From JAPLJU01 sp036725345 (lineage in GTDB: Bacteria; Desulfobacterota; Syntrophia; Syntrophales; UBA2192): DNA of 64,000 nucleotides. The notes beneath the pieces were generated by a model, which was not told the origin of the DNA, searched no databases, and worked only from the letters and a program-made list of their open reading frames with translations. Below, piece by piece: positions 49,708 through 58,468 of this stretch. The translations under genes and the position numbers were made by a program. The stretch spans positions 489,665-553,664 of the forward strand of contig DAIMEJ010000001.1 of NCBI GenBank assembly GCA_036725345.1, in the 5' to 3' direction. The stretch's first letter is position 1, and the number at the start of each line of letters is the position of its first letter.

Positions 49708-50769
49708 TTAGTCGGTATAACCTTTGGGGCCGGGGGTGTAGAAGGTGCGCGCATCCGGCCTGTTCAAAGCCGCGCCGGTTTTCCATCGTGCCACCAGGTC
49801 GGGGTTGGCAAGGAAAGGCCGCCCCACGGCGATAAGATCGCATCTGCCCGCGGCCAGATCGCTTTCGGCACGCCCGGCATCGTAACCGCCGGAGAGGATA
49901 AGCGTTCGCTTGAACAGCCTGCGAAACGTTGCCTTTATGGCATCGGGCACCGTTGGCGCGCCCATGGACGAGTGATCCACGAGGTGGACATAAAGGAGGC
50001 CGCGGGCGTCGAGCTCCCGCGCCAGGCAGGTGTAATCCGCTTCCATGCCCTCGTACAACGGCATGTCGTTGAATACGCCGAACGGTGAGAGCCGGATGCC
50101 GACCCTGTCCTTGCCGATGGCGCCTGTCACCGCCTCCGCCGTTTCCAGCACGAAACGCGCGCGATTCTCTATGGGGTCTCCGTAGCCATCGGTGCGCTGA
50201 TTCGTGTTCGGACGGATGAATTGCTCCAGCAGATAGCCGTTCGCGCTGTGCAGCTCGACACCGTCAAATCCCGCTGCCATGGCATTCTTCGCCACCTGCG
50301 CGTATTCCACGATGGTACTCCTGATATCCTCCCCGGTCATCGCCTGCGGCACTGGATGCGGTTTCAGGCCTTCGGCATCCGTGTAAATCTCGCCTGCGGC
50401 CGCCACGGCGGAAGGCGCCAAGTGGCGTGCCCCAGCGGGCAGGTTCAGCGGATGGGCAATTCGACCGCAGTGCATGAGCTGCACGAATATCCTGGCGCCC
50501 CCGGCGTGCACAGCGTCGGTAATGAGCTTCCATCCTTCGATCTGGGCCGGTGAGAATATTCCAGGTATGCGCGGATAACCCAATCCGTTAGGAGAGGGCG
50601 ACGTCCCCTCGGTGATGATAAGCCCCGCCGTGGCCCGCTGCGCGTAGTACTCCGCCATGAGCACGTTGGGGATGTTGCCCGTGGCGCGGTTGCGCGTCAT
50701 GGGTGCCATGACCAGGTGATTGTGCAATGTCAGAGATCCCAGGGAGTATTTCGAATACAGGATTGACAT
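49708..50769 (-). CDS. Old yellow enzyme family NADH:flavin oxidoreductase (alkene reductase)
   Basis: A 353-residue FMN-dependent barrel enzyme. The start LYSKYSLGSLTLHNHLVMAP, the substrate-binding GFDGVELHSANGYLLEQFIR, and the C-terminal FMN-phosphate site LIAVGRPFLANPDL are typical of the NemA/alkene-reductase branch, which reduces activated C=C bonds and nitro compounds. It is of standard length and should be active. AAGGAGG lies upstream of the ATG. The spermidine-synthase-like gene ends 50 bases upstream, so a shared transcript is possible. Confidence 0.93.
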   Translation of the reverse strand: MSILYSKYSLGSLTLHNHLVMAPMTRNRATGNIPNVLMAEYYAQRATAGLIITEGTSPSPNGLGYPRIPGIFSPAQIEGWKLITDAVHAGGARIFVQLMHCGRIAHPLNLPAGARHLAPSAVAAAGEIYTDAEGLKPHPVPQAMTGEDIRSTIVEYAQVAKNAMAAGFDGVELHSANGYLLEQFIRPNTNQRTDGYGDPIENRARFVLETAEAVTGAIGKDRVGIRLSPFGVFNDMPLYEGMEADYTCLARELDARGLLYVHLVDHSSMGAPTVPDAIKATFRRLFKRTLILSGGYDAGRAESDLAAGRCDLIAVGRPFLANPDLVARWKTGAALNRPDARTFYTPGPKGYTD

Positions 50770-50818
50770 GGATTATCCTCCTTCCGGCAAAGCGGTTTCA
50801 CGGCAGATACGATTTCCC

Positions 50819-52387
50819 CTACTTCGTTGCCTGCTTTTTGTAACCGTAGCGCTCTTCGAAGATGGGGGCGGTGAGGTTGTCCACGGGAACGTAATCGTCC
50901 GTGAGAAGAACGGTTTTGCGCTCGCGGATGAGTTTCTGGACCCAATCGGCCGGGACGACGTGGGAGACGGCGGCATATCCCTTGTCCGCCCGCGTTTTTT
51001 CCTGGAACTCGGCCAGATCGAGCTTCATCCGGCTCGCCAGGACCACGCAGGTGGTGACGCCCGTGTTGTCGAAATCGGGGTAGCGGGCGATCAGGTGGAC
51101 GTTGCCCTTCCCGAAGACCTCCTCGAGCGTCCGGATGTACGAGGGAAGGAAAGCCCCTTCTTTGAAGCTGTCTATGAGGTTCGCGATCAGAACACCGTCA
51201 GGCTTCATGATGGCTTTGAGCTGCTCGGCGAATTCCTTCGTCGTGAGGTGATAGGGAATGGAAAGATCGTTGAAGGCGTCGCCGAAGATGAAATCGTACT
51301 TTTCCTTTTCTCTGCAGTTCATGACAAACCAGCGGGCGTCCTCGTTGAAGGACCGGATCCGGGTGTCGCGCGACAGCCCCATGTGCTCGTAGGTGATCTG
51401 CGTGATGACGGGGTCGATTTCCATGACATCTATCTCCGCCCGTGGGTACTGCACCTCCATGAAGCGGGGGAAAGTGTAAGCCCCCCCTCCGAGAAAGAGT
51501 GTTTTCAGTTCCCGCCTCTTGCCCTCCTGCCACCGTACGACCTCGTCATAGATCTGGATGTAGGCGTAATCCAGGTACATGGGGTCCTCGAGGTCGTTGA
51601 TGGAGTGGACCAGGTTGTCCAGAATCATGGCATTGAGTTCCCGGCCGTCCTCGTTTTTATCGTACTCCTTGAGCTTGATCGTGTAGTAGTCCGTCTCCTT
51701 GTAGTAATAAACGGCGGCGTCGAGAGGCGCCTTGAAGGCGATGTCGTAAAAGGCCCATGTGAGGGGAACCATGATGAGAATGAAGATCGCAAGAGACTTC
51801 TTGCGCATGAAGAAGCCGCCGAAGACCAGGGACGACGCGACGAGGATGATCCCCATCATGAGAAGGATATTCCGAGTACCCATCCACGAGATGAGGAAGA
51901 AACCGGTGGCGAAGGTGCCGATGATGGAGCCGAGGGTTGAGAAGGCGTAGATCTTCCCGACGACGTTTCCCGTTTTCTCGAGGTTGTTGAGCGTGAGCTT
52001 CACCACGACGGGGGAAATCATGCCGAGGATGGTGGAAGGGACAAAGAAGATCACCGTCGTGAGAATCATGATGCGCATCATGAGGGTGGACTGGAACTGC
52101 GCGGCGCCGATGAGGTTCGTGAGCGGCGCGATGCTGAAGGCCCCCAGCCCTGAAAGGAATAGAAGCCAGCCGAGTGTCGTCTGCCGGGGGTAGCGGTCGG
52201 CGATGATCCCGCCCAGATAGGCCCCGATGCTGATGCCCGCGAGGACTACCCCGATGATGCTCGTCCAGGTGTAGAGCGAAACACCGACATAGGGCGCCAT
52301 GATGCGACCCGCCACGAGCTCTATGACAAGGGTGCAGAAACTCGCGATGAAAACGACGATGTTGGCCTTGATGACCTCGGTATTCAT
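50819..52387 (-). CDS. Membrane-fused spermidine synthase-like protein
   Basis: A 522-residue protein with about seven or eight N-terminal transmembrane helices (residues 1-230), beginning VVFIASFCTLVIELVAGRIM, and a C-terminal spermidine-synthase-like Rossmann domain. The latter shows MILDNLVHSINDLEDPMYLD, the SAM-site LFLGGGAYTFPRF, VMEIDPVIT and DAFNDLSIPYHLTT. This fused family is widespread but its product is not established; aminopropyl transfer has not been generally shown. GAGG lies upstream of the ATG. A polyamine link to the deoxyhypusine-synthase-like gene at 878 is only a thought. Confidence 0.9.
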   Translation of the reverse strand: MNTEVIKANIVVFIASFCTLVIELVAGRIMAPYVGVSLYTWTSIIGVVLAGISIGAYLGGIIADRYPRQTTLGWLLFLSGLGAFSIAPLTNLIGAAQFQSTLMMRIMILTTVIFFVPSTILGMISPVVVKLTLNNLEKTGNVVGKIYAFSTLGSIIGTFATGFFLISWMGTRNILLMMGIILVASSLVFGGFFMRKKSLAIFILIMVPLTWAFYDIAFKAPLDAAVYYYKETDYYTIKLKEYDKNEDGRELNAMILDNLVHSINDLEDPMYLDYAYIQIYDEVVRWQEGKRRELKTLFLGGGAYTFPRFMEVQYPRAEIDVMEIDPVITQITYEHMGLSRDTRIRSFNEDARWFVMNCREKEKYDFIFGDAFNDLSIPYHLTTKEFAEQLKAIMKPDGVLIANLIDSFKEGAFLPSYIRTLEEVFGKGNVHLIARYPDFDNTGVTTCVVLASRMKLDLAEFQEKTRADKGYAAVSHVVPADWVQKLIRERKTVLLTDDYVPVDNLTAPIFEERYGYKKQATK

Positions 52388-52405
52388 AATGACCTCACAA
52401 ATGAC

Positions 52406-52460
52406 AGGGTAGAGGGTATCGGGTTGAGGGTATCGGGTTTAACCCTGCACCCTCTACCCT
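52406..52460. terminator. Long perfect hairpin with internal repeats
   Basis: AGGGTAGAGGGT (52406-52417) pairs perfectly with ACCCTCTACCCT (52449-52460) across a 31-base loop that holds GGTATCGGGTT twice in its 5' half. TTTGG follows. It lies between the MoaE-like gene and the spermidine-synthase-like gene, both on the minus strand, and could work as a terminator or a repeat element. Confidence 0.6.
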
Positions 52461-52497
52461 TTGGTCTTTACCCGGAACCCGGACCCCTTGACCCTGA

Positions 52498-52848
52498 TTA
52501 TCTCTCCGTCTTCTCTGTGACCCCGGCCTTGACCATTTCGATGGCGTCCCGGAGGGCCGCGAAGACATTCTCCCTGAAGTCGCCGGCCACGACAACCAGC
52601 ATGACATCGTCCCCGGGTTTCAGCCTGCCCTCTCGGACCTCGGCCAGGACCTCCACAATCCCAGGGCGCTTCTTGATCTCCGCGATGATTTCCGCAAGGC
52701 GCTTGCGGTCGGCCTTCACGGTCAGCTCCGCAACAGGTTTCCCATCCCGGGAGTGGGCACGGACGACGCCGTTATGGCAGAGTATCATCCCCGCCCTGTG
52801 AAAATCGGGGTGATTTTTGATCCGGCTGATCATGGAAGAAAGGTCCAT
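52498..52848 (-). CDS. MoaE-like molybdopterin synthase large-subunit protein
   Basis: A 116-residue protein resembling the MoaE fold: RAGMILCHNGVVRAHSRDGK, then RLAEIIAEIKKRPGIVEVLA and RLKPGDDVMLVVVAGDFREN, followed by the helix VFAALRDAIEMVKAGV. MoaE converts precursor Z to molybdopterin together with MoaD. The protein is shorter than Escherichia coli MoaE (about 150 residues) and lacks the C-terminal extension, so it may be a divergent subtype. GAGGAGG precedes the ATG at 52848; the upstream extension is not conserved. No other molybdenum cofactor gene is adjacent. Confidence 0.85.
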   Translation of the reverse strand: MDLSSMISRIKNHPDFHRAGMILCHNGVVRAHSRDGKPVAELTVKADRKRLAEIIAEIKKRPGIVEVLAEVREGRLKPGDDVMLVVVAGDFRENVFAALRDAIEMVKAGVTEKTER

Positions 52849-52992
52849 CGCTTCCTCCTCGAAATACTTCCCACGAAAAACGAACGGACTTTTATCAGGC
52901 TTTCCAGTAAATCTCAAGGGATTTGTGGATGTTACGATGAACGTCATGAACCGCCCTTGACGGGAAATGCCTGTTGTGAGAAAAAATGATGC

Positions 52993-53505
52993 ATGAGGCG
53001 GAGGCGAAGGCAGAAAGACCTTTTAAAGCTGAGCGACGTCCTTCAGAGAGCCCTGAAGCAGCGCGAGGTCTTCGTCCCTTTCGAGGACCGGAAGCTGATG
53101 GAGATCTGGCAGGAGTCGGTGGGACTGCAGATCGCGACACGGACCCATCCCGAAAATATCAGGCGAGGGACCCTCTTTGTGAAGGTCGCCACGTCCGTCT
53201 GGATGCAGCAGCTTCAGTACATGAAAAAGGAAATCATCGAAAAGATGAACCGACTCCAGGGCGGGGAGGCCGTGCGGGACATTCGCTTCGTCATCGGGGA
53301 GATCTCGCCAGGGCCGGCGGATAAAAAGAGGGTTGAAAGGCCCATTGTCGATCTGGATACCCGGTCCCTCACCGACGATGACAAAAAAGAAATCGCCTCC
53401 AGCCTTTCATCCGTGGGCGACGAGGAACTGCGGGACATACTGAAGCGTGTCATGACAAGGGAGAAGATCAGGGAGAAAAAGACTAAAGAGACGAAAGAGC
53501 GCTGA
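52993..53505 (+). CDS. DUF721/DciA-like protein
   Basis: A 170-residue protein. Residues about 8-100 (LSDVLQRALKQREVFVPFED, then LMEIWQESVGLQIATRTHPE and GTLFVKVATSVWMQQLQYMK) match DUF721, the domain of the replicative helicase loader DciA. The C-terminal part is a charged, mostly disordered tail ending in KETKER. It probably binds nucleic acid and could assist DnaB loading in bacteria that lack DnaC. The ATG at 52993 has no strong binding site. The gene ends convergent with the methyltransferase gene, overlapping by 23 bases. Confidence 0.85.
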   Translation: MRRRRRQKDLLKLSDVLQRALKQREVFVPFEDRKLMEIWQESVGLQIATRTHPENIRRGTLFVKVATSVWMQQLQYMKKEIIEKMNRLQGGEAVRDIRFVIGEISPGPADKKRVERPIVDLDTRSLTDDDKKEIASSLSSVGDEELRDILKRVMTREKIREKKTKETKER

Positions 53506-54262
53506 AGATGCTTTTCACCTCCCCGCTGTAGCCCCCCTTTTCACCGTAAATGTAAAGCGGCGGGAGGACTTTCAATTCCTCCCCTCCCCCTTTGAGCCCC
53601 TCGACGAGAACGAAATCCCCCTCTGAAAAAGCCTTGCTGTAGACGACCCTGAGTTTTTTGGGCTCGAGTTTGAGGGCTCGCATCCTGTGGATAATCTCCA
53701 CCATACGCTTTGCGGGGTAGATCAGATAGACCCGTCCGCCGTCCTTCAAAAGACGGGCCGAAGCGGAAAGAAAATCCGCCGCACCGCCCCCGAGCTCGTG
53801 ACGGGCAAGCGCCCTCTCTTCATCGGGGTTGGTCCGCCCGGAACCTGCCTTGCGGTAGGGCGGGTTGAACACGGCCACATCGAAGGATTTTGCCGTCAGG
53901 GACTTCCCGGCGTCGCGGACATCTCCCTGCAGGATCTCGATTCGTTCCCCGAGCCGATTGACCTCCACGCTCCGCCTCGCCATATCGGCAAGCTGGCCCT
54001 GCAGCTCGAGACCCAGAATCCTGCCGCATCTAGGGAAACGAAGAGCCAGAACGATGGCGATGACGCCGCTTCCGGCACCGAGGTCGACAACCTTCTCGCC
54101 CCGCTTCAGCTTCACGAAGTCGGCCAGAAGGACGGCATCGACCGAAAAACGATACCCTCTTTTCTTCTGCAGGATTACCAGGCGCCCCCCGAAAAGCTCG
54201 TCGAGGGTTTCATCCTCTGCCTGCAGGGCATGTTTCTCCGAACCTTTCATCTCCAAATCCAC
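53483..54262 (-). CDS. TrmN6-like tRNA1(Val) adenine-N6 methyltransferase family protein
   Basis: A 259-residue class I methyltransferase. Its motif I is VVDLGAGSGVIAIVLALRFP, and motif IV is NPPY (VFNPPYRKAGSG), which marks N6-adenine or similar amino-group methylation. The start, LVILQKKRGYRFSVDAVLLA, is characteristic of TrmN6/YfiC. It likely methylates adenosine 37 of tRNA1(Val), though related proteins act on other substrates. The stop end overlaps the DUF721 gene by 23 bases. No strong ribosome binding site is seen; AAATCC lies before the ATG, so a start at MKGSEKH (54250) is possible. Confidence 0.88.
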   Translation of the reverse strand: MDLEMKGSEKHALQAEDETLDELFGGRLVILQKKRGYRFSVDAVLLADFVKLKRGEKVVDLGAGSGVIAIVLALRFPRCGRILGLELQGQLADMARRSVEVNRLGERIEILQGDVRDAGKSLTAKSFDVAVFNPPYRKAGSGRTNPDEERALARHELGGGAADFLSASARLLKDGGRVYLIYPAKRMVEIIHRMRALKLEPKKLRVVYSKAFSEGDFVLVEGLKGGGEELKVLPPLYIYGEKGGYSGEVKSIFSALSSL

Positions 54263-54336
54263 AACCTATTACAGGGGATAGAAAAAATGGACACTGAAGT
54301 GACCAGGACTGATTAAAAGGTATGAGGTGCCCATCG

Positions 54337-54364
54337 CCTTTAGCCTTTAGCCTTTAGCCTTTAG
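54337..54364. repeat. Heptamer tandem repeat, four CCTTTAG units
   Basis: Four exact CCTTTAG units occur at 54337-54364, followed by a variant CCCTTTG. The array lies in the short gap between the TrmN6-like and DUF1015 genes. Such intergenic simple repeats are seen at several places in this window (52418-52440 and 63885-63940). Confidence 0.95.
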
Positions 54365-54381
54365 CCCTTTGCCCCTCGACG

Positions 54382-55617
54382 TCAGTCGAGTATATGCACA
54401 AAGATGCCGCTTCGCAGCTTGGGTTCGAACCACGTGGATTTCGGGGGCATGATCTCCCCCGCGTCGGCGATTTCCATAAGCTGGGCAAGTGTCGGCGGGT
54501 ACATCGAAAAGGCGACGGCAAACTGACCGGAATCGACCAGCCGCTCGAGTTCCTTCATGCCCCTCACCCCGCCGACAAACCGGATTCGCCTGTCAGTCCT
54601 CGGGTCCTGGATTCCGAGAAGGGGCCTCAGGATATTGTCCTGCAGGATGGAGACGTCGAGCCGGCCTATCTTGCTCTTACCCACGTAAACGCTCTCCCGG
54701 GCCGTCAGTCGGTACCACCGGCCCTTCAGGTACATCCCGAACTCGTGAAAGCGGACGGGAGACCTGTCCAAGAAGTCTTCCGCCACGCGGAAACCTTCGC
54801 GGGTTTTCTCTATGAACTCGGCTTCACCCATGCCGTTCAGGTCCTTCACGACGCGGTTGTAGTCGAGGATGCGAAGCTGGTTGTCGGGAAAAAGGGTGGC
54901 CATGAAATAATCATGCTCCCCCGCCCGCCCGCTTTCGCGCCGGCGTCTGGCCACGGCCGCCGCCGAGGCCGCCCGGTGGTGTCCGTCGGCGATGTAGAGG
55001 CACTCCACCCCCGAAAACCCCCTCCGGATCCTTTCAATGGTCGCCTCATCGTCGATCACCCAGACCGTGTGGCTCACGCCGTCTTCCGCTTTGAATTCGT
55101 ATTCCGGCTCTTCCTTTACAACGTCGGCGACGATCCGGTCTATGCCTTCCACAGCCCTGTATACCAGGAACACGAGGCCCGTCTGCGCGTTCACGATATC
55201 GATGTGCTTTGTCCGATCGTCTTCCTTGTCGAACATCGTGAGTTCGTGCTTTTTGATGAGGCCCGCGTCGTACTCCTCCGTGCTGACACCGCCCACGATG
55301 CCGTACTGGGTGTGACCGGGGACGCTCTGGCGGTAGATGTAAAAACAGGGCTTCCGGTCCTGAACAAGGACGCCGTCCCTGATGAGCTTGTCGAGATTTT
55401 TCTTCGCCTTCCGGTATACCTCGTTGCCGTAGACACCCGTGTCCATGTCCTTGCGCAGATCGATCTCCGACTTCTCCACGCGCAGAAAGCTCAAGGGGTT
55501 GTCCCGGGCGATTCGCCTTGCCTCCTCCCAGTCCAGCACGTCGTAGGGATGGGAAGCGACCTGGCGCACAATCTCTTTCTTCGGTCTCAATGCCCGGAAG
55601 GGGACGACGATGGCCAC
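54382..55617 (-). CDS. DUF1015-family protein
   Basis: A 411-residue protein matching DUF1015 from end to end. Landmarks are VPFRALRPKKEIVRQVASHP, PYDVLDWEEARRIARDNPLS, YIYRQSVPGHTQYGIVGGVS, LYIADGHHRAASAAAVAR and the C-terminal FSMYPPTLAQLMEIADAGEI with MPPKSTWFEPKLRSG. The central DGHHR is the most conserved stretch and could bind metal or phosphate. The family is widespread in bacteria and archaea but its biochemical role is not settled. It is cytoplasmic. The start at 55617 lies near the MAIVVPFRAL consensus, so it is probably correct. Confidence 0.93.
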   Translation of the reverse strand: MAIVVPFRALRPKKEIVRQVASHPYDVLDWEEARRIARDNPLSFLRVEKSEIDLRKDMDTGVYGNEVYRKAKKNLDKLIRDGVLVQDRKPCFYIYRQSVPGHTQYGIVGGVSTEEYDAGLIKKHELTMFDKEDDRTKHIDIVNAQTGLVFLVYRAVEGIDRIVADVVKEEPEYEFKAEDGVSHTVWVIDDEATIERIRRGFSGVECLYIADGHHRAASAAAVARRRRESGRAGEHDYFMATLFPDNQLRILDYNRVVKDLNGMGEAEFIEKTREGFRVAEDFLDRSPVRFHEFGMYLKGRWYRLTARESVYVGKSKIGRLDVSILQDNILRPLLGIQDPRTDRRIRFVGGVRGMKELERLVDSGQFAVAFSMYPPTLAQLMEIADAGEIMPPKSTWFEPKLRSGIFVHILD

Positions 55618-55754
55618 GGTTTATTTCCTCCTGCGACCGGGTTCTAACACAGCGGCCCCTTTAACGCAATACTCGCCGCGGGTCTGCCGGACGGGTTGCA
55701 AATAAAGACCCGACAGTGTATGAATACAATCCTCGAGTGAAAGGAAGGATAACC

Positions 55755-56234
55755 ATGAACCCGCTTCGCGTCTTCATTCACGGCCTCGAGAGCAGCAGCC
55801 AGGGGACAAAGGGTGCCTACTTCAGGCAGAAGTTCCCCGACATGCTCATCGAGGATTATACGGGGCCCCTCGAGGAGCGCATGGAAAAGCTGAAGGGGCT
55901 CCTGGCCGGGAAGAAAGACCTTTTCCTCGTGGGCTCGAGCTTCGGCGGGCTCATGGCCGCCATCTACGCCTGCGAAAATGAAGGGAGCGTGAAGAAGCTC
56001 ATTCTCCTCGCCCCGGCCCTCGACTTCGGCTACTTCGAGCCTTACGCCGACAAGAGGGTTTCGCTCCCCGTCTGGCTCTTTCACGGCAGGAAGGATGACG
56101 TGGTCCCGCTGGCGCCCGTAGAAAGGGTCGCAAGGAAAGTCTTCACCAACCTCTCCTATTATCTCGTGGAAGACGACCACTCTCTCCACAAGACCTTCCC
56201 GCTCATGGAGTGGGAAAAACTCCTCGCGGCCTGA
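55755..56234 (+). CDS. YqiA-like alpha/beta hydrolase
   Basis: A 159-residue small alpha/beta hydrolase. The start RVFIHGLESSSQGTKGAYFR, nucleophile motif LVGSSFGG, acid in HGRKDDVVP and histidine in EDDHSLHKTF give a complete Ser-Asp-His set. This layout matches YqiA/UPF0227-type esterases, which prefer short acyl substrates. The ATG at 55755 follows GGAAGGA and is preferred over an open extension to 55716. The gene is divergent from the DUF1015 gene, 138 bases apart. Confidence 0.87.
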   Translation: MNPLRVFIHGLESSSQGTKGAYFRQKFPDMLIEDYTGPLEERMEKLKGLLAGKKDLFLVGSSFGGLMAAIYACENEGSVKKLILLAPALDFGYFEPYADKRVSLPVWLFHGRKDDVVPLAPVERVARKVFTNLSYYLVEDDHSLHKTFPLMEWEKLLAA

Positions 56235-56257
56235 CCGGACATCCCCCCGAATATCCC

Positions 56258-56285
56258 TTGACAAATGCCGGAGCAGAACTTAAAT
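56258..56285 (+). promoter_or_regulatory. Sigma-70-type promoter for the NIL-ferredoxin gene
   Basis: TTGACA at 56258-56263 is a perfect -35 box, followed by a 16-base spacer and TTAAAT at 56280-56285 as the -10. The position, about 30 bases before the ATG at 56315, leaves a short leader. Confidence 0.6.
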
Positions 56286-56314
56286 ATACCCATGAAAATA
56301 CGGGAGATTTTTAG

Positions 56315-56734
56315 ATGAGCACGGTCACAAAGAAAGTTGTCATCCGCTACACGGCAGACATTGTGGAGGAGCCTATCACCTGCCAGCTGGTGAAGAAATA
56401 CGACCTGGATTTCAATATCCTGAAGGCAAGGATCTTCCCCCGGAGGGAGGGGGTCATGGTTCTTGAATTGAGCGGCAAGAAGGAAAATTTTGAAGCCGGA
56501 ATGCGCTTTCTCAAGGAAAAGGGATTAAAGGTAGAGCCGCTTTCAAAAAGCGTGACGATGAGCGAGGAAATATGCATTCACTGCGGGGCGTGCATCGCCT
56601 TCTGTTCGACGAACGCCCTGAGCATTGATCCTCATACAATGAAGGTGACTTTTGATCCTGAAAAGTGCAACGGCTGCGAACTCTGCGTGACGGGCTGCCC
56701 GGTGAGGGCCATGGCCGTAGACCTCTCCGTCTGA
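56315..56734 (+). CDS. NIL-domain ferredoxin (two 4Fe-4S clusters)
   Basis: A 139-residue protein with an N-terminal NIL domain (residues 1-78; VIRYTADIVEEPITCQLVKK), a small ligand-binding fold often found in methionine-related transport and sulfur metabolism, and a C-terminal ferredoxin domain with CIHCGACIAFC and CNGCELCVTGCP. NIL-ferredoxins occur in anaerobes and methanogens, where they are linked to homocysteine and sulfide assimilation. A role in sulfur transfer or methionine metabolism is therefore possible. GGGAG lies upstream of the ATG. It is a single gene with its own promoter. Confidence 0.93.
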   Translation: MSTVTKKVVIRYTADIVEEPITCQLVKKYDLDFNILKARIFPRREGVMVLELSGKKENFEAGMRFLKEKGLKVEPLSKSVTMSEEICIHCGACIAFCSTNALSIDPHTMKVTFDPEKCNGCELCVTGCPVRAMAVDLSV

Positions 56735-56755
56735 CGGCGCCCGGCGGCGTGTCAT

Positions 56756-57139
56756 TTACCTGAGCTTGAGTTTATCCTCGATTGCCTCACCCTGCTTTGT
56801 CATCGACCGGTCCCGAGCCTTTGCCTCCCTCTGGCTTTCCTCGCTCGCTTCCCTGAAACCCCTGTTGAGTCTCTTCTTCTGTTCCTCGAAAAAAGCCGTC
56901 GCGTCGGCGTAAGTCCGGTCATACTGGGTCCAGGTCATCTCAAAAGCTTTCAGTAGTCTCTCGGTGGTCGTGCCCTCGGCGTTGAAGAAGTGATAGCCGA
57001 GAACGGCGAGCACGATGGCCAGCAGAACCATCGTGAGTTTGAAGAATTTGCTGAGGAGCCAGTAGAGAACGATAAGCCCGAAAACCGAAAGTAGGATAAC
57101 CGGCCAGTGCTGCGACAATATATTCGTCAAATCACCCAT
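56756..57139 (-). CDS. Small membrane protein of unknown function
   Basis: I do not recognise this 127-residue protein. It has two close hydrophobic segments (VILLSVFGLIVLYWLL and LTMVLLAIVLAVLGYHF), followed by a long, charged helical tail with many Glu, Arg and Lys residues. Such a layout fits an inner-membrane anchor with a cytoplasmic or periplasmic coiled coil. No strong ribosome binding site is seen before the ATG at 57139. It is convergent with the NIL-ferredoxin gene, 21 bases away, and divergent from mnmA. Confidence 0.7.
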   Translation of the reverse strand: MGDLTNILSQHWPVILLSVFGLIVLYWLLSKFFKLTMVLLAIVLAVLGYHFFNAEGTTTERLLKAFEMTWTQYDRTYADATAFFEEQKKRLNRGFREASEESQREAKARDRSMTKQGEAIEDKLKLR

Positions 57140-57292
57140 CGCCCGCCTCCGCTTCTTGAATCTGCCCTCGCCTACCGAACGCGCCGCCTGCCCGTTACAA
57201 TCCCCCGCTGGGCCCCTGAGCCTGCATCACCTCGATAGAAAAGCAATTGTAATTTATCATATTTTTCCGCAAAAACCAAAAGGGCCTCGAGC

Positions 57293-57321
57293 TTGACAAA
57301 AAAATGCGGGGAGGTTAAAGT
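57293..57321 (+). promoter_or_regulatory. Sigma-70-type promoter for the mnmA-lpdA block
   Basis: TTGACA (57293-57298) and TAAAGT (57316-57321) are separated by exactly 17 bases. The predicted start of transcription lies about 35 bases before the mnmA ATG. As the following genes are tightly packed, this promoter may serve the whole block. Confidence 0.7.
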
Positions 57322-57362
57322 TCTCCGTCAAGTTTAAAATATGCAAAATATAAACCAAAACA

Positions 57363-58463
57363 ATGAGTTGTATCAGACAACAAAGAGTCCTTGCGGGTCT
57401 GAGCGGCGGCGTCGATAGTGTCGTCGCCGCGGCAACCCTGCTGGAAAAAGGATACAAGGTCGGCGGCCTCTACATCAAAAACGGTTTCCCCGTCCGGGGC
57501 GAGGAGGATGCCGAAGCCGTAGCCTCCCGTCTGGACATCCCGCTCTACAAACTCGACGTGAGCGTCGAATTCCGGGGCGAGGTGGTCGACTACTTCGTCG
57601 CGGAGTACCTGGCGGGCAGAACGCCGAACCCGTGCTGCGTCTGCAACAAACGGATCAAGTTTCGCCACCTGCTCGATGAGGCCGGGAAACTCGGTTTTGA
57701 TCTCGTCGCCACGGGCCACTATGCCCGCGAGAGCTACGACGTCAGTACCGGCAGATACGCGCTATGCAGGGGCGCAGACGCGTTAAAGGACCAGTCCTAT
57801 TTCCTCTTCATGCTCGGGCAGCAGGAACTCGGGAGGGTCCTCTTTCCCAACGGGAACAGGACGAAAAAGGAGATTCGCGCGAAGGCCCTCGAACTCGGCT
57901 TCAATGACAGGCCCTTCAAGGAGAGTCAGGAGATCTGCTTCATCCCGGATGACAACTACAAACGGTTCATCCGGAAAGTTCGTCCCGAGCTCCAGGTGGT
58001 TCCGGGGAATTTCGTCGACCGGCACGGAAAGATCCTGGGCAGGCACCGGGGCATCCATTCGTACACGGTGGGCCAGAGGCGAGGCCTGAGCATCGCCTCC
58101 GCCGCCCCCTACTACGTGCTGGAAATCGACGTCGGGAAGAACGAGGTCATCCTCGGCCGGCAGGACGAGCAGTCGAGCGAGGGGCTCGTCGCCGCGGCCG
58201 TGAGCTGGGTCTCCGGGGAAAAGATCCCGGAGGCGGGCTTCATGGCCGTAACAAAGATCCGCTACCGGCACGGCGGCGTGGAATCGAAAATCATGCCGCT
58301 ATCCTCCGCGGGGGGTGCGTTCCCGGCCCGTGCCGGAACCGATGACCGCAGCGTCATTGTTCGGTTTTCCAGGCCCCAGAAGGCCGTCACGCCCGGCCAG
58401 GCCGCCGTCTTCTACCGGGGTGATCGCGTTCTCGGCGGCGGCTGGATCGTGAGGGGGTTTTGA
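57363..58463 (+). CDS. mnmA: tRNA 2-thiouridine(34) synthase
   Basis: A 366-residue MnmA. The PP-loop reads LAGLSGGVDSVVAAATLL, the catalytic cysteine is in NPCCVCNKR (C91) and the second in QEICFIPDD (C192), so the disulfide relay is intact. The enzyme adenylates U34 of Lys, Glu and Gln tRNAs and inserts sulfur. It is cytoplasmic. The start lacks a ribosome binding site; a 35-base leader from the promoter at 57293 precedes it. The stop TGA lies 6 bases before the mtaB ATG, so both are in one operon. Confidence 0.96.
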   Translation: MSCIRQQRVLAGLSGGVDSVVAAATLLEKGYKVGGLYIKNGFPVRGEEDAEAVASRLDIPLYKLDVSVEFRGEVVDYFVAEYLAGRTPNPCCVCNKRIKFRHLLDEAGKLGFDLVATGHYARESYDVSTGRYALCRGADALKDQSYFLFMLGQQELGRVLFPNGNRTKKEIRAKALELGFNDRPFKESQEICFIPDDNYKRFIRKVRPELQVVPGNFVDRHGKILGRHRGIHSYTVGQRRGLSIASAAPYYVLEIDVGKNEVILGRQDEQSSEGLVAAAVSWVSGEKIPEAGFMAVTKIRYRHGGVESKIMPLSSAGGAFPARAGTDDRSVIVRFSRPQKAVTPGQAAVFYRGDRVLGGGWIVRGF

Positions 58464-58468
58464 CAGGA

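Noticed and set aside
54337..54364. A CRISPR-like array
   Set aside because: The units are seven bases long with no spacers, and no cas gene is present anywhere in the window.
54415..54440. A GGTTCGAACC string that looks like a tRNA T-loop
   Set aside because: It lies inside the DUF1015 coding region, and no acceptor, D or anticodon arm can be built around it.
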